A program made the position numbers and the translations under genes. Positions 24,738-35,772 of a stretch of 64,000 bases of DNA are shown here, piece after piece. The notes beneath the pieces are model-generated. The model saw only the letters and a list, made by a program, of their open reading frames with translations. It did not search any database and had not been told where the DNA came from. How positions within the stretch are numbered: position 1 is the stretch's first letter; every line of letters begins with the position of its first letter. The stretch comes from Choanephora cucurbitarum. Its lineage: Eukaryota > Mucoromycota > Mucoromycetes > Mucorales > Choanephoraceae. Location of the stretch: the NCBI GenBank assembly GCA_025331435.1, contig JAIWNI010000110.1, positions 29,142-93,141 of the forward strand, given 5' to 3'.

Positions 24738-26104
24738 ATGTCCATCTCAGATCTTGAACAGACTCAGTTACAACTGATCCAACAACAACTTAACTCTAAT
24801 GGTAAATTTGGGTTCTCAGAGAGACTTCAAACTGCTTTTGATCATAATGGTACTCGCGATCCAGGTAAGAAAAAAGAGAGAAGTAAAAACTAAACTCTAC
24901 CATAAAAAAAAAGACTTAGATTTTACATCATAGTGGATCCTGTTTGGCTTAAATCGTTTCAACCGACAACTTCATTGGATCCTGTGATCATATCCTTTTT
25001 ATCTACACATGAAAACAGTTATTTTTCTCTATCCTTCACAGTCATACAAAGCCTTAACTTTATCTTCACAAAGTGTCTAAAGGCATTCGACCTATCATGT
25101 CCAAAGAGGAAGTAGACATCATGACAGAAACCTCACCGGAACAACACGAAGAGGAAGAGGAGGACTTGAGCCCATTAGTGGAATCTATTCGTTTATTATC
25201 CACTAGTAGTAGTTCTCAAGTACAGATACAGCAGAGAATGACTGTGTTGACAAGTGTAATAACACTGTCTACACCACAACTCAAGAAAGTAATAGACTCA
25301 GTTGATTTCAGTTGCTGGTCTGAGGATACTGTCTCTGATTGTTTTCAGGAACTAGCCACAGAGACTATCCCTAAAGCCAATCTAGTATTGATCATTTATG
25401 CTATTTTTTATGAAAAGGTAAAAAGAAAAGCTGTCTACTGATTTTTATTTTATTTTATCTTTTTCATTTCAAAGATAGCTTCGCTCAGTTCAAGTGCGCC
25501 AAGATTGTTGATGAACACGGTGATTGTGGTAGCTAAGAAGGAGGGCAAAGCTATCCTCAATGGTCTCTTAATCCCTTTACTGTTTCAATCTAAGCTGGCG
25601 AGACCTCAAAACGAGGTAACAATCAAGACTATTACTGAATCATTAAATGCCTCACAGAGGTATTCTTTTCTGCAGTAAGTAACTATCTTCCTTTCAGATG
25701 TTTGGCTCTAACAGGATAATGTTGTTAGAACTATTTTAACAGATGGTGAGAATTATTTCAATAGCAATCAAACGATCCTGTCAGATCAAAGTCGCAAATA
25801 TCTTAAGCCATGGAGTGAGAGTGTTGTTCAGATTATTCACACTATCTTGAGTGCTCAGCCCTTATTGAACCTGACCAAAAACGATTTTGAAGAACTGATT
25901 CGATCAGTAGAAATGCTAGTTCATGCCAATCCTAAGGACAAAGGGTCAATGCAACTGCTGCTTTTAATGACCAGTAAGTACAGTCAGTTGCTAGTTGAGT
26001 TTAAAATGATAGCCACAGTAGAAAAGATATGTCATACTAGCAATATGTTTTTGAAGCGCGCTGTATTGGGTCAGATCAACTCCCTAAAGAAAAAGAAACT
26101 ATAA
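24738..26104 (+). CDS. FANCE-like Fanconi anaemia protein
   Basis: Exons 24738-24864, 24934-25017, 25074-25417, 25475-25674 and 25729-26104 total 1131 nt and 376 aa. The product is all-helical in character. The C-terminus (GSMQLLLLMTSKYSQL then HTSNMFLKRAVLGQI) resembles the end of vertebrate FANCE, where KYAKLMLTVMTKYQ is followed by NTTFLRKSLKAAL. The preceding repeat-like helices also fit the FANCE C-terminal domain that binds FANCD2. In animals FANCE belongs to the core complex that promotes FANCD2/FANCI monoubiquitination in crosslink repair. The second intron (25018-25073) has a weak GTTATT donor and is the least certain junction. The fourth uses a TTAG at 25728 after a good CTAAC branch site. 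An Asp/Glu-rich linker lies near residues 85-95. It starts 53 bp after the ligase stop. Confidence 0.6.
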
Positions 26105-26155
26105 ACACATTTGTTTTCCCTACCAATCCTTTTGCCTTGTGGGTTTTTTTATTGT

Positions 26156-26982
26156 TTATGTAGTCAAGCTCATTTCAATAGCACACATGTCTTGCCATTC
26201 CTGCAATACAGATTGTAGAATGCTTGGTTGATTGATCCAGATTGACAACAAAACAACACCTTCTTCTCTTGATAAGATCTGCAGAAATCCTTTATCCTCT
26301 GTATGCAATAATGATCTTTTCGTCTCTAATTCTTTTGCATACATGTTTACGATAGCATCGATTCGATCCACTAAAAGGGTTTGGATAAATCACACACGCT
26401 AATTTGTTGCATTATCTTCACCACTTACCAAATGTAATCAAAGGACACGTCTGAAAGATAGGCTGTGATGAAACAAAATCAGCTCCATGCATAGCTTTTG
26501 CTCGATCATAGATAGTGTGCAAGTCTTGATTGTATTGCTTCATCTTTGTATACTGTTTAGCCTATCATCAAGAGATCAGAATTCCTCCTTTCTACTATTG
26601 TTTCTTGTTATGAACTGATGGACGTAAATATATACTAGCTTTTCAACCAAGTCATTGAGTTTCGTGTGCTGTTGCTTGATAATCTTTTGCATCTTCCGAT
26701 CGAAAGCCTGAATGATGTTTGGTAATGTCAATGTCAGTTGAGGATGCCAATATTGAGGTTCGTCTACATATCTGTTTGATCAATCAGTTTCTGTTGAACA
26801 CTATTTTTTTTAAAAGAAAACACGATAAAAGTTTACTTTGACTGAATGATTGAGTTGGTAAGTGAATTAGCTACTGGGAAAGCATGCGAATTGATCTCGT
26901 CCCAACTAGCTTGAGCTCTCTTGACATCTTCAAATAGTGTGATCAGTTGGCGTTGTAATGTTGCCACAGCATGAGATGCCAT
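26156..26982 (-). CDS. AIRIM/C1orf109-like protein (DUF4477)
   Basis: Exons 26982-26837, 26771-26636, 26561-26429 and 26370-26156 total 630 nt and 209 aa, close to the 203 aa of the human protein as I recall it. The helical N-terminus (LQRQLITLFEDVKRAQASW, then FPVANSLTNSIIQ), the central LPNIIQAFDRKMQKIIKQQ helix and the C-terminal MYAKELETKRSLLH helix line up in order with human C1orf109. That protein is a partner of the AFG2/SPATA5 AAA-ATPase needed for late 60S ribosome maturation. The match is by pattern and length, not a search. The gene converges on the FANCE-like gene (51 bp between stops) and diverges from UNC-45 (86 bp between starts). Confidence 0.55.
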
Positions 26983-27068
26983 AGAAAATAAATAAATCAA
27001 AAAATGACAAATGTAAACTTAAAAAAAAATGAGGAGTCTTTATTTTCTATTTTTCTTACAAAAAGGTC
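26983..27068. promoter_or_regulatory. 86-bp shared divergent promoter
   Basis: Only 86 bp separate the start codons of the AIRIM-like gene (-) and the UNC-45 gene (+). The interval is AT-rich with A and T tracts and must contain both 5' UTRs and core promoters. Co-regulation is possible but not shown by sequence. Confidence 0.55.
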
Positions 27069-29415
27069 ATGGCTAAAGGTAATGAAGAAAAAGCCAAAGT
27101 GAGACTCTAAATTCATGCTCACTTTCTTTCCTCTCTAATTGCAGCAGAAGAAACACAGGTCAGTAGGCGATAAAGCGATGTAAACAAGTTTGTTTACCAG
27201 ACAATTCTTTTCTTTTTTTTTTATCAAGGTGGAGACAATCACAAAGGAATTACAGGAAAACAATCAGAATGACAAGAAGATAGCAGAACTACTGATGAAA
27301 AGAGCCAATCTATACGAGTCGCTGGATCAGCTAGATAAAGCCAGAACAGACGTTCAAGCAGCTGTCAAACGCGATCCTAGCCTGAAAGACCAAGCACAAG
27401 CGTTCTTTTCTCGACAACATCATATAGCGGAAACTAAAAACGAGACAGGCACAAAAGAAGAGATAGAGAAAATTGCCCGCTTCCAGAAACACTTGGCCAA
27501 CTTGGATGATATAGCAGCTATTCGAACCTTTGTGGGTTCGCATGACTTTGTGCTTGTTTTGACTGCCTGTGGTACACCTGAAACCACACCCCGTCTTCGA
27601 AGTTTAGCCTTTATGATCTTGGCTCGTTTATTTAATCCTGAGACAAACAAAGAAGGATACCCATTACCTTATATCATTGAACAGTGTGCCGCATGTTTTT
27701 CTCATTGCATTGACCAAGGCAAAAATGAAGCCAAACTGTTGGCTTATCGTACACTTTCAGCTATCTTTCAAACCAGCATGACAGTGGGTGCTGCTATTCT
27801 ATGTCAAGAAGGAACAGTGGAAGAAATGATGGATGTGATTGACTTTGAAACATTGCCTGTCCAGATGGCCATGGCTGATGTCCTGATCATTGCTTCTTCT
27901 GACAAGAGCTGTCAAAAGCAAATCATGAAGCATGCTGTTGATTGGTTAGTAAAGACAGCTGGTCAACAAAAGACGGATCCTCAACTGAAAGCAGCTGCAG
28001 GTACTGCCTTGACAAAACTAAGAGTACAAGCTGACATGCCTCAAGAGAATCCCAATCAAAACCAGCAAGAACAGCAACAATCAACAGATACATTAGAAGA
28101 AGCTATGCGTAGAATGCACTTGACTAATGAATCCTTGGTAGAATCTTTGGCTCAAGTGATCAAATCAAAATCATCAAATATGGGGCTGGTTTTGAATGCG
28201 GTAGAGGGTCTTGCTTATTCTTCACTCAAACCTGAGATCAAGGCTACTTTAGGCACAGATGATGACTTTCTCAAATGCCTCTCTACATTGGCTATCAGTA
28301 CAACAAACGAACAAGAGGCAGGTAGTAAAAATCCACTGTTGTTTGGTATTGGTACTATCTTTGCCAACCTGACCATGTATCGACCTGTGTTGGATGAACA
28401 GCAAAAGCAGATGAAGAAGCTGAGAGACCTAGCAAATGCTAAACAGAACAAGGCATCCGGCGAGGATGCACGAGAAGATGATAAAGCAGTGGAAGTACGT
28501 ATTGAACATGCTGTCAAGAATGGTGCAGCCCTTGCCTTGATGGTTCTCTCCAAGAACAGCAGCCCCAACCTTCAGACAGTGGCTGCACAGACGTATCTCA
28601 ACTTGGTCACACCCCAATCAATGCGAGGACAACTGCTTCAACAGGGTGTCATCAAAGGCCTGTTACCTCTTTCTCGTGATACAAAGACACAGGCAGGTAT
28701 CTTGGCTTCTCAAGCCATGGCTAAACTAGCCATTACTATCGATCCTCGGATAGCATTCCAAGGTGAAACCATTTTGGATATGGTCAGACCGTTTTTGGCT
28801 CTATGTCGAGATACTCATCCATTAAGACAGTTTGAGGGTCTGATGGCCCTTACCAACCTTGCTTCTGTTGAAGATCGAGTTCGTTTACTGGTGGAAAATG
28901 CAGATGGCATGAATACTTTTGAAAACCTTCAGTTGTCCGATCATCCTATGATCCAACGAGCAGCCACTGAAATGGTGTGTAACATGACCTTCTGTGAACC
29001 TGTCTTTGAACGTTATAGTGATCCTTCAAAATCCCAAAATCGTATTCGTCTGCTGATGATCCTATCGGACCATGAAGACCCTGCTACTCGTCGTGCTGCC
29101 ACAGGTGCTTTGGCTATCTTGGCCAACAGCCCTACCACAGGCGATATGATAGTTAAGGTAGATAAATGGGCTGAAAGGATAGCTAAATGGATCGATGTAG
29201 AAGAAACAGTGGAAGTCCAGCATAGAGGCATTGAAGTGGTTCGCTTGATGACTCAACATCGAGGAAAAGAAGTAGTAGAGGCTTTTGTGAAAGAAGGCAT
29301 AGATCAAAAGCTAGTGTTGATTGTTAAGGATGTAAAGGCTCAAGTTGTTCGTTCAGCTGCTATGGATGTATTAAAACTGTTTGTAGAACAAGGTATCCAA
29401 ATTAAGCCTTCCTAA
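27069..29415 (+). CDS. UNC-45/She4/Cro1 family myosin chaperone
   Basis: Exons 27069-27078 (10 nt), 27145-27158 (14 nt) and 27229-29415 total 2211 nt and 736 aa. The start MAKAEETQ is spliced from two micro-exons before the long exon. An N-terminal TPR-like hairpin (RANLYESLDQLDKARTDVQA) precedes a long armadillo-like superhelix, the UNC45 central domain (for example RSLAFMILARLF, then CPEV-type repeats) and the UCS domain towards the C-terminus. Such proteins fold and stabilise myosin motor heads; yeast She4 is needed for actin organisation and endocytosis. The length fits fungal members, which are shorter than animal UNC-45. Without the micro-exons the long exon still opens upstream in frame, giving a false N-terminus at 27190. 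Confidence 0.88.
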
Positions 29416-29675
29416 TGTATTTATTTAAAACAATAAAACAAATATCTTCCTTCCTTCCTTTTTCTTTCTAACGAAACAAGCATGTTGGGCTTGGGTGATA
29501 TAGCGTAAATAAACTTGATGTTAAAAAAGAATCAAGCTCTATAAACAACATGTTTAGGCTCTGAAGAAAAAAAATGTTGTCAATGACCGTCACTGCGGAT
29601 GGCTAAAGTAGCCTCCCCCTTGAAAATTATTAAAAAAATAAGCCAATCTTTTTTTTTCTCTTTAAAGCTATAAAC

Positions 29676-29966
29676 ATGAAGTTGAAGCAACTCAAAGTTA
29701 GACCCAAGAAGATCATGGAGGCTAGTCCTTGTCTCGCTGAAATGGGTGCCCTCTTTGAATGTTGGGCTACTGCTGGTGTTGACGACAAACGTTGTACTGC
29801 TCTTGCTCAATCTTTAACTACTTGCATGGGCAAGCCTGTAAGTCATTCTATTCTATAGCTTCATGTTGATAACTAACTCTATACGCTACTTGTTTTCCAG
29901 GTTCAACGTACTAAGCATGCCAATACTATCAATTATCATTTGGCTCGTTTAAGCAGACAATTGTAA
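29676..29966 (+). CDS. MRP10: mitochondrial ribosomal small-subunit protein mS37 (Mrp10/CHCHD1)
   Basis: Two exons (29676-29837 and 29901-29966) give 75 aa. The basic N-terminus (MKLKQLKVRPKK) is followed by a twin CX9C motif with cysteines at residues 19/29 and 40/50, the coiled-coil-helix-coiled-coil-helix fold oxidised through Mia40. Motif, spacing, length and basic ends fit mS37, known as Mrp10 in yeast and CHCHD1 in humans. It resides in the mitochondrial small ribosomal subunit. The exon 2 tail HANTINYHLARLSRQL is also typical. It lies 260 bp downstream of UNC-45 and converges on an RRM gene. Confidence 0.88.
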
Positions 29967-30004
29967 TAGGACTTGACATTCTGTCCAGATAAACATCTCA
30001 ATAT

Positions 30005-30035
30005 ACACACAAACACAAACACACACACACACACT
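30005..30035. repeat. (CA)n microsatellite
   Basis: ACACAAACACAAACACACAC and following CA units, lying in the 3' region of the mS37 gene. Confidence 0.85.
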
Positions 30036-30294
30036 CACTTACAGACATCTCAAATGCATTTTGTCTCTCTTAAAAGTAAAAGCAATTTTATATACGAATC
30101 TGTCAGCTCTACACGTATACAAATGCGCGCACACCTATATACATACACCAGTTTATTCGTATAGATAATCTACCTTTCTTTTTCTTTTCTTGTAATATAT
30201 GATTAAAGGCACTTTCCTATTAAGAAAAAAACGGACTCTTTAAAGGAAAAGAGGGTGTTCTATTTCTTTGAAATCCAAAGAGAGAAGAATTTAT

Positions 30295-30928
30295 TTAGTT
30301 GATAGGAGGACTTTGTGAATATCGTCTTTGATATCCACTTGGAGAGCGCGATCTCGAACGCATTCGACGGTGTGGAACTGAATGTATGGCATTATCGTAT
30401 CGAGGAGGTGACGATGGTGAGCGCTCTCGACGATAAGGACTCCGAGACCGATTATCTCTGTTGTATTTGGGATATGATCGCTGATGATTCTGTAAATACG
30501 CAGGTGTTGTTCTAGCCCACTAATAAAGAGTTTGGTAAGCTCAGAATCATTTTTTCATAAATTCTATACATTCATTTACCTGTATACTTAACGTATAACC
30601 ATCAATAGTTCTACCATTCATTTCTTGATAAGCATCTTCAGCATCTTGATTTGTTTCAAATTCGACAAAAGCATATCTAAGCCATAGTTTTCTTAATGAT
30701 CAATGGAAACAGAAGAAATATAAAACACATACGGCTTTGAGTTATAATTTTTAGGTGCGGGTATATCTAATCGAACAAGTCGACCATATCTAAGAAAGAA
30801 AGTCGTTTAATAAACAAGGATCAAAGTGTTTTTTTTCTTGTAGAAAACCTTTCAAATTCATATGCAAGATTTCTAGCACGCGTCTTGATATCAAAACCAG
30901 ACACAAATAAAGTTGTTCGTTGCTTCAT
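30295..30928 (-). CDS. small SR-type splicing protein (single RRM plus RS tail)
   Basis: Exons 30928-30849, 30789-30733, 30676-30580 and 30519-30295 total 459 nt and 152 aa. One RRM covers residues ~5-82, with RNP2 TLFVSGF and RNP1 YAFVEFE, ending in the typical LSIQWAR. The C-terminal ~65 residues are Arg/Ser/Tyr/Pro-rich with repeated RS and SP dipeptides (RSRSPYRRERSPSSPPR, MRSRSRSPS). This is the layout of small SR proteins that promote splice-site choice in the nucleus. Serines in RS and SP contexts are likely SRPK or Clk-type kinase targets. Three introns interrupt the RRM. A specific orthologue cannot be named. It converges on mS37, with 328 bp between stops. Confidence 0.85.
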
Positions 30929-32800
30929 AGAAAAAGAAAAGAAGAAAAAGAAGCGAGAGAGATTAATTTATTCCAGCTGAAGGTTTTAAGTACTTTTTTT
31001 TGGTAAGGTTACGCAAGGAAGGTCTGCTAGAGAGAGCAGAGGTTGATTTTAATGTCAGAGTTTTCAACCAATTTTAAAGAAATGTATTTCTCTTTCCTTT
31101 AGATAAGTCATTACAAAAAAAGAAAAAGATTACGGATATTTCAGTAGCGTTGGCTTTATTTCAAAGCTAAACGAGCTCTCTTCTCTTTCTATGAAAGAAG
31201 ATTTAGTAGTGCTAGAAGAATAGACTGGTTTAAAAATTGAGTGGCAAGTACTTGCGTCTGCAATCTGCTCAGAATCTGCATTTTGATGATTTGACTGTAT
31301 GCTTATATGCGAAAAATCGCCATACTAATTTAATGAAGAATAACAATAGGACAGGGTATAAACGAAAAAATGGTATGCCTTTAACATTATGCGACCTTTA
31401 ACCTTAACGAAAACTCTTAATTGTTTTGCTATCGGTGAGTATAATGACATCTAATGATTTTTTGCGAAAGTGTCAATAGTGGCAAACCAAGGAAACAACA
31501 CTTAATTACACAGCTTCTAAACAAATCAGTTTATACATACTATCAGACGCCTTTTATTTTACATTTTACTCCTATTCTTTGGCTAATTTTAACTAAGGAC
31601 TTAAATCAGCCCATTCATTTTGGTAATATGCCCATGTCTCAACTTGATATGACTCCCCTTTAATCAGTAAAAAGAAGACGGGTTATTTTGGCAACAATCA
31701 GTATGCTAATTTATAGAGATGTTGCCAATTGTATCACTTGGGATTCAGAAAGAAACAGTAAGCTGATTTTTTTCTTTATGCGTCTATTATCAAGTTTGTT
31801 CGATAGAATGAATTTACAATAATAGTTGCTTATATTTTATTGAATGCCTTTCTGTTAATGTTTGTATTATAATTAAAAAAGAAAAGGATGTTTAAGGGAA
31901 AAAGTAACAGACTAAGTCCTCTACCTTGTCGCAAGGAATCTTGATTTACAAATAACTTTTAACTTTTCATCTTTGCTCAAAAGATATGGCCTGTTTCGAA
32001 TTGCATTTTCTTTTGTTCAAAAGCATAAAGTAAGAAGCGAATCTGTAATACATAAAACCTAAAGGTAGTAACTGCGAATCTTCTTCCTTAAAACTGAGCT
32101 CCTCCTTTTCAGTTTTTAATATTATTGCTTTATTTTTATATACTAATAATCTTCAAGGCGTAAACTTATTAGTTGCCATAATATGTATTCGAGTTGCTAG
32201 TTTTACCCATGACATAACTTAGGAATGAATTGACTGTCCAAAAAAGGAAAACGCCAAATGTTTAATTTGAGTCCACATATTTCACCTCTAATCGGTCTAA
32301 CAAGAAACTGTCACGAACCTCTAGCTATATGGTACCTGAGAGTTGTTTATAAAGTGATGATAACGGCAATTGTCCAGTTGAATGCTAATGAAGATGGTTA
32401 CATCAAAATCTAATGGTCTAGTATAGCACCTCATGCACAAAAATTGTAATTTGCCTCTATATCATGCTTAATAAATGAGGCATCTTTTTTTTAGCGAAAC
32501 AAATTGTATGTATGGAAATTGTCAAAGACGGCTGGAGTGGATTTTGTTTAGTTTATTTAATATAAAATTGTTTATGACAACATGTAAGCTTTTCTAAATC
32601 TAAGCAATTTTATTTTTCCACGTAACAACTGTATGAGAGAGAAATGTCTATAGTTATAACTGAAATACACCATTTCGCAAAATAAAACAGTGCATAAAGT
32701 GTCAGACATTATAAAGATGAGAAAAATAAGCAAATTGAAAATTTAAGATTTTTTTGACAGCTACTGAAGATTTTTCATAACTTGAATCAAGAAGAATACT

Positions 32801-32856
32801 TTCATTTTCATTTTCATTTTCATTTTCATTTTCATTTTTTCATTTTTTCATTTTTA
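32801..32856. repeat. (TTTTCA)n microsatellite
   Basis: About eight TTTTCA hexamers, the last ones with expanded T runs. It abuts the minisatellite that starts at 32861. Confidence 0.9.
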
Positions 32857-32860
32857 AAAT

Positions 32861-33268
32861 TGTCCCTTAGCCCAACAGAACAAAAGTGAAGTTTAAACCT
32901 CACTCAAAGAAGATAGAACTACCCGCCATTCATTCTTCGTTTGCCCTTAGCCCAACAAAAGAAAAGAAGGGTGTTGAACCCAACTACAAGAAGATAGAAC
33001 CACCCACCGTTCATTCTTCATTGTTTGCCCCTTAGCCCAACAAAAGAAAAGCAAGATTTGACTCTCACTTAAAGAAAGAAGGCCGCCCATTCGTTCTTGT
33101 TGTCCCCGTAGCCCAACAGAACAAAAGAAGGGTGTTGAACCCAACTACAAGAAGAGAACTACCATCCGCTCATGCTTCATTGTTTGCCCCTTAGCCCAAC
33201 AGAACAAATACAAAGTTTTAGTTTTGCACCAAGAAGATAGAATGACCGCCCATTCATTCTTCATTTGT
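32861..33268. repeat. five-unit minisatellite, ~76-86 bp period
   Basis: Five diverged direct units start near 32861, 32941, 33025, 33101 and 33182. Each opens with a CCCTTAGCCCAACA-like motif (the fourth has CCCGTAGCCCAACA) and closes with CATTCATTCTTCA or a close variant. Units 2 and 4 share GGGTGTTGAACCCAACTACA. A minus-strand open frame here is only a by-product of the repeat. There is no palindromic repeat/unique spacer pattern, so it is not CRISPR-like. Confidence 0.85.
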
Positions 33269-34475
33269 AAAATGATGTGAATTGAAGAAAAAAACAAAAC
33301 GAGAAAAGTCATTTTTTGATCCTTATTTATAGTTTTTTGACAGGTAGAAATTTTTGTGGAAGCCAGTCCTCTGATAAACAGTCCTATTCTATTGCATCAT
33401 TGTTTACCTTGTTGTTTATTCTCACGTGAGAATCACTTGGAATAGCAAGAGAGGACAAGAGGCGTGAACAAGGTCTAAAGAGTTGTGAGAAGTCTTCACT
33501 TTTGTTAATTTATGCCAGTGCTTACTATACAAGCTCCTTTTCAAAACATATAGATTATAGCAACACTTGTCCAACCATGTTAAGCTGGTCAGTGCGTGTT
33601 AACTCTCCGCTTCTTTGATGATTTTGAGAAAGTACTGGCAACAAGCTATGTCAGGTCGACCGTGTTGCAAATGATGTATGCGCTTAAGACAAAACATAAC
33701 AAATACTTACTTTCAGGAGCTCGCGAGTTGTTGGCATATTTTTTTTTTTGGTAATTTTGTATGAATCAACTTTACTTTTAAGCTGTAATTCAGATTGTTA
33801 GCAAAACAAACTCAACAAGAAAAAATGCGTCCTCAACTTTTGACATTATGAGACGAAGTGACTCCTCGAACAAGCAAACTAATGTTATGTTATCACTAAT
33901 TTCTCTTGGATGAAGGACTTTTAATTGATAGATTTAACAAGGCGCCTGCTCAAACTTAGTTCCTTTTGCTTCGAGTAAGGATAAGAATTCGTTAGAAAAA
34001 ATCAAAATGTTGCCAAAACGAAGGCAGGAAAAGTGGTTAATGCTCTTAAAGCCAGGTTATTTTTCACATAAACATAATAAATCCATTTCTCCCTCATAAA
34101 AGATGCTGCACCCGTGCATGCTTTTCCATTTTCTGTGATCAACCTCCATCTGTCAAATAGTTACACGTGGATCATTTTTATACAGTTATCCTTCTGGTTC
34201 AACTGCTTCTTTCTTTTTTCCTTTTGGAAATCTAAAACCACTTTAGAGAGTTAAAAAAATAAGTTAATACATCAGTCAATTTTCTTTTATTTTATATTAA
34301 CCAAAATAAAGCTATCAATGATTTCATCAAAAGTATAATAAAAATAGTTCAGTCATATATTGAAAGTAAATAGAGCAATGTTCAATTTTTTGCGTGGCAT
34401 CATTTTCTGCCTTCACTCTGACAAGAATTTTTAATTATGCTTTATGATTTTCTTCTGCAACTTAATAAAGGCTTG

Positions 34476-34652
34476 TACAGTAGTCGCTTTGTACAAGAGT
34501 GTGTATATTCTTGAGAAATGCCCTTTTGTATCGAGCATACTTTTAAATCGAATGGTATTTTAGCGCTTGGAGCAGTTTTAACTTTGAAGGATCGCATTTT
34601 TGTATTAAGCATACTCTTGAATCGAACACTTTTAAACTGAGCAACTGTTGTA
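34476..34652 (+). mobile_element. MITE family 2, copy A (177 bp)
   Basis: Ends are TACAGTAGTCGCTTTGTACA and, read inwards from the right, TACAACAGTTGCTCAGTTTA, an imperfect inverted repeat with a TA/CAG-type end. The whole unit aligns to the reverse complement of 61043-61189, sharing blocks such as ATATTCTTGAGAAAT, TCGAATGGTATTTTAG and GAAGGAT(C/T)GC. No coding capacity. Confidence 0.75.
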
Positions 34653-35301
34653 TATTGTCTAGCTTAACTTTACAAATTAGTATTGTTTATTTGAGCATAT
34701 CTGCACCAGACTGTCGCCATTAAAGATAGTTGATATGACAAACAAAGAACGTTTTGGTGTTATGAATAAGACAGTAGGAAGCAAACATTTTGAAATTGGC
34801 TTACCATTCACCTATCTCAAATACGAAGGAAAGCAAGCTATTGACCCGTTTTTTTGAAAAACGTTCAAGTGAGTTGCCAAAAGCTCTAATACAAGTTGAA
34901 TTCTAAACAAATGATAGATGTGCAAGGTGAAGTCTCTTTAAAACGCTTTTAAAAGATTGACGGAGAGGAGTTTTAAGGGTACAAGAAAAGCAAAGACAAG
35001 AGCCCGAAGTATCAGGTCATTGAGATTCTTAGATACATGTATGTGCATATGTACGTATCTCTTACATGCTTTTATCCTTCATCGTCTTTTGCTAGCCTTA
35101 AGAACTTCGATTGCTGGAAGAAGTAAAGATCCAATTGTGAAGATGAGCAAGTACATCGTGCGAAGGGCTTGCTTCACATCATCTTTGATGATACAAAATC
35201 TTTAAAGATCCAGACGTAAGTCGTATGCTTTTTTCTTTTCTTTTTGTACTTGCTGACGCTTGTCGTAGCGGGTAACATATTTCGTCAGTGATTAAGGTTA
35301 T

Positions 35302-35772
35302 TCAAAGGTACAATGAAGAGAGTTCTGGAAGTTTTGGTACTTTTTCGATCTCCTTTGAAGCATCTCTATCAGAAACAACAACAACATGGAGCTGGCAATC
35401 TGTAAGCTCAAAATTGGCGAGAATACGACCATATTGGAAGCACAAGTAGGCTAATGCTTTCGCTTGAATGTAAGCATCATAAAGCGCTTGAAGGCCTTGA
35501 TAGAAGAAGAAGTTGTTGTTGCTTTTGTTCGGAATGAGATGTTAAGAAAGCTTTTCTCTTTACAATAAGACAAAGACAATCTGATGATTGCAAAGCCCCT
35601 CTCTCGTCTTTTCCTTTCCTAAATCATCCGTTTGATAAATGAAGAGTTCAGTCAGTTTTTTGTATCCTTCTACAACTTGAAGGCTTACTTAGTACAGCAA
35701 GACAAGGTGCTGAAAATAACTGTGTCTGGTATTAGAAGTTGCTACCCCAAGGCCCTGATGTATGCTTGAGCC
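35302..35772 (-). pseudogene. decayed gene fragment of unknown family
   Basis: From a possible acceptor (TTCTAG, exon base 35772) the minus strand reads about 27 codons (VATSNTRHSYFQHLVLLY), then a TAA, then continues in the same frame with VSLQVVEGYKKLTELFIYQ to 35566. A 42-nt GTAAAG...AAAAG segment with a CTTAAC branch-like site would splice this to a frame containing ALAYLCFQYGRILANFELTD, ending at TGA 35302. Composition is protein-like throughout, but the single in-frame stop indicates a pseudogene or a sequencing error. I do not recognise the protein. Confidence 0.4.

Noticed and set aside
32947..33144. 65-codon minus-strand frame in the minisatellite
   Set aside because: It is produced by repeat units whose length keeps the frame open; composition follows the repeat and no start context or homology is evident.
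32861..33268. CRISPR-like array
   Set aside because: Whole ~80-bp units are repeated with no unique spacers, and the organism is a eukaryote.
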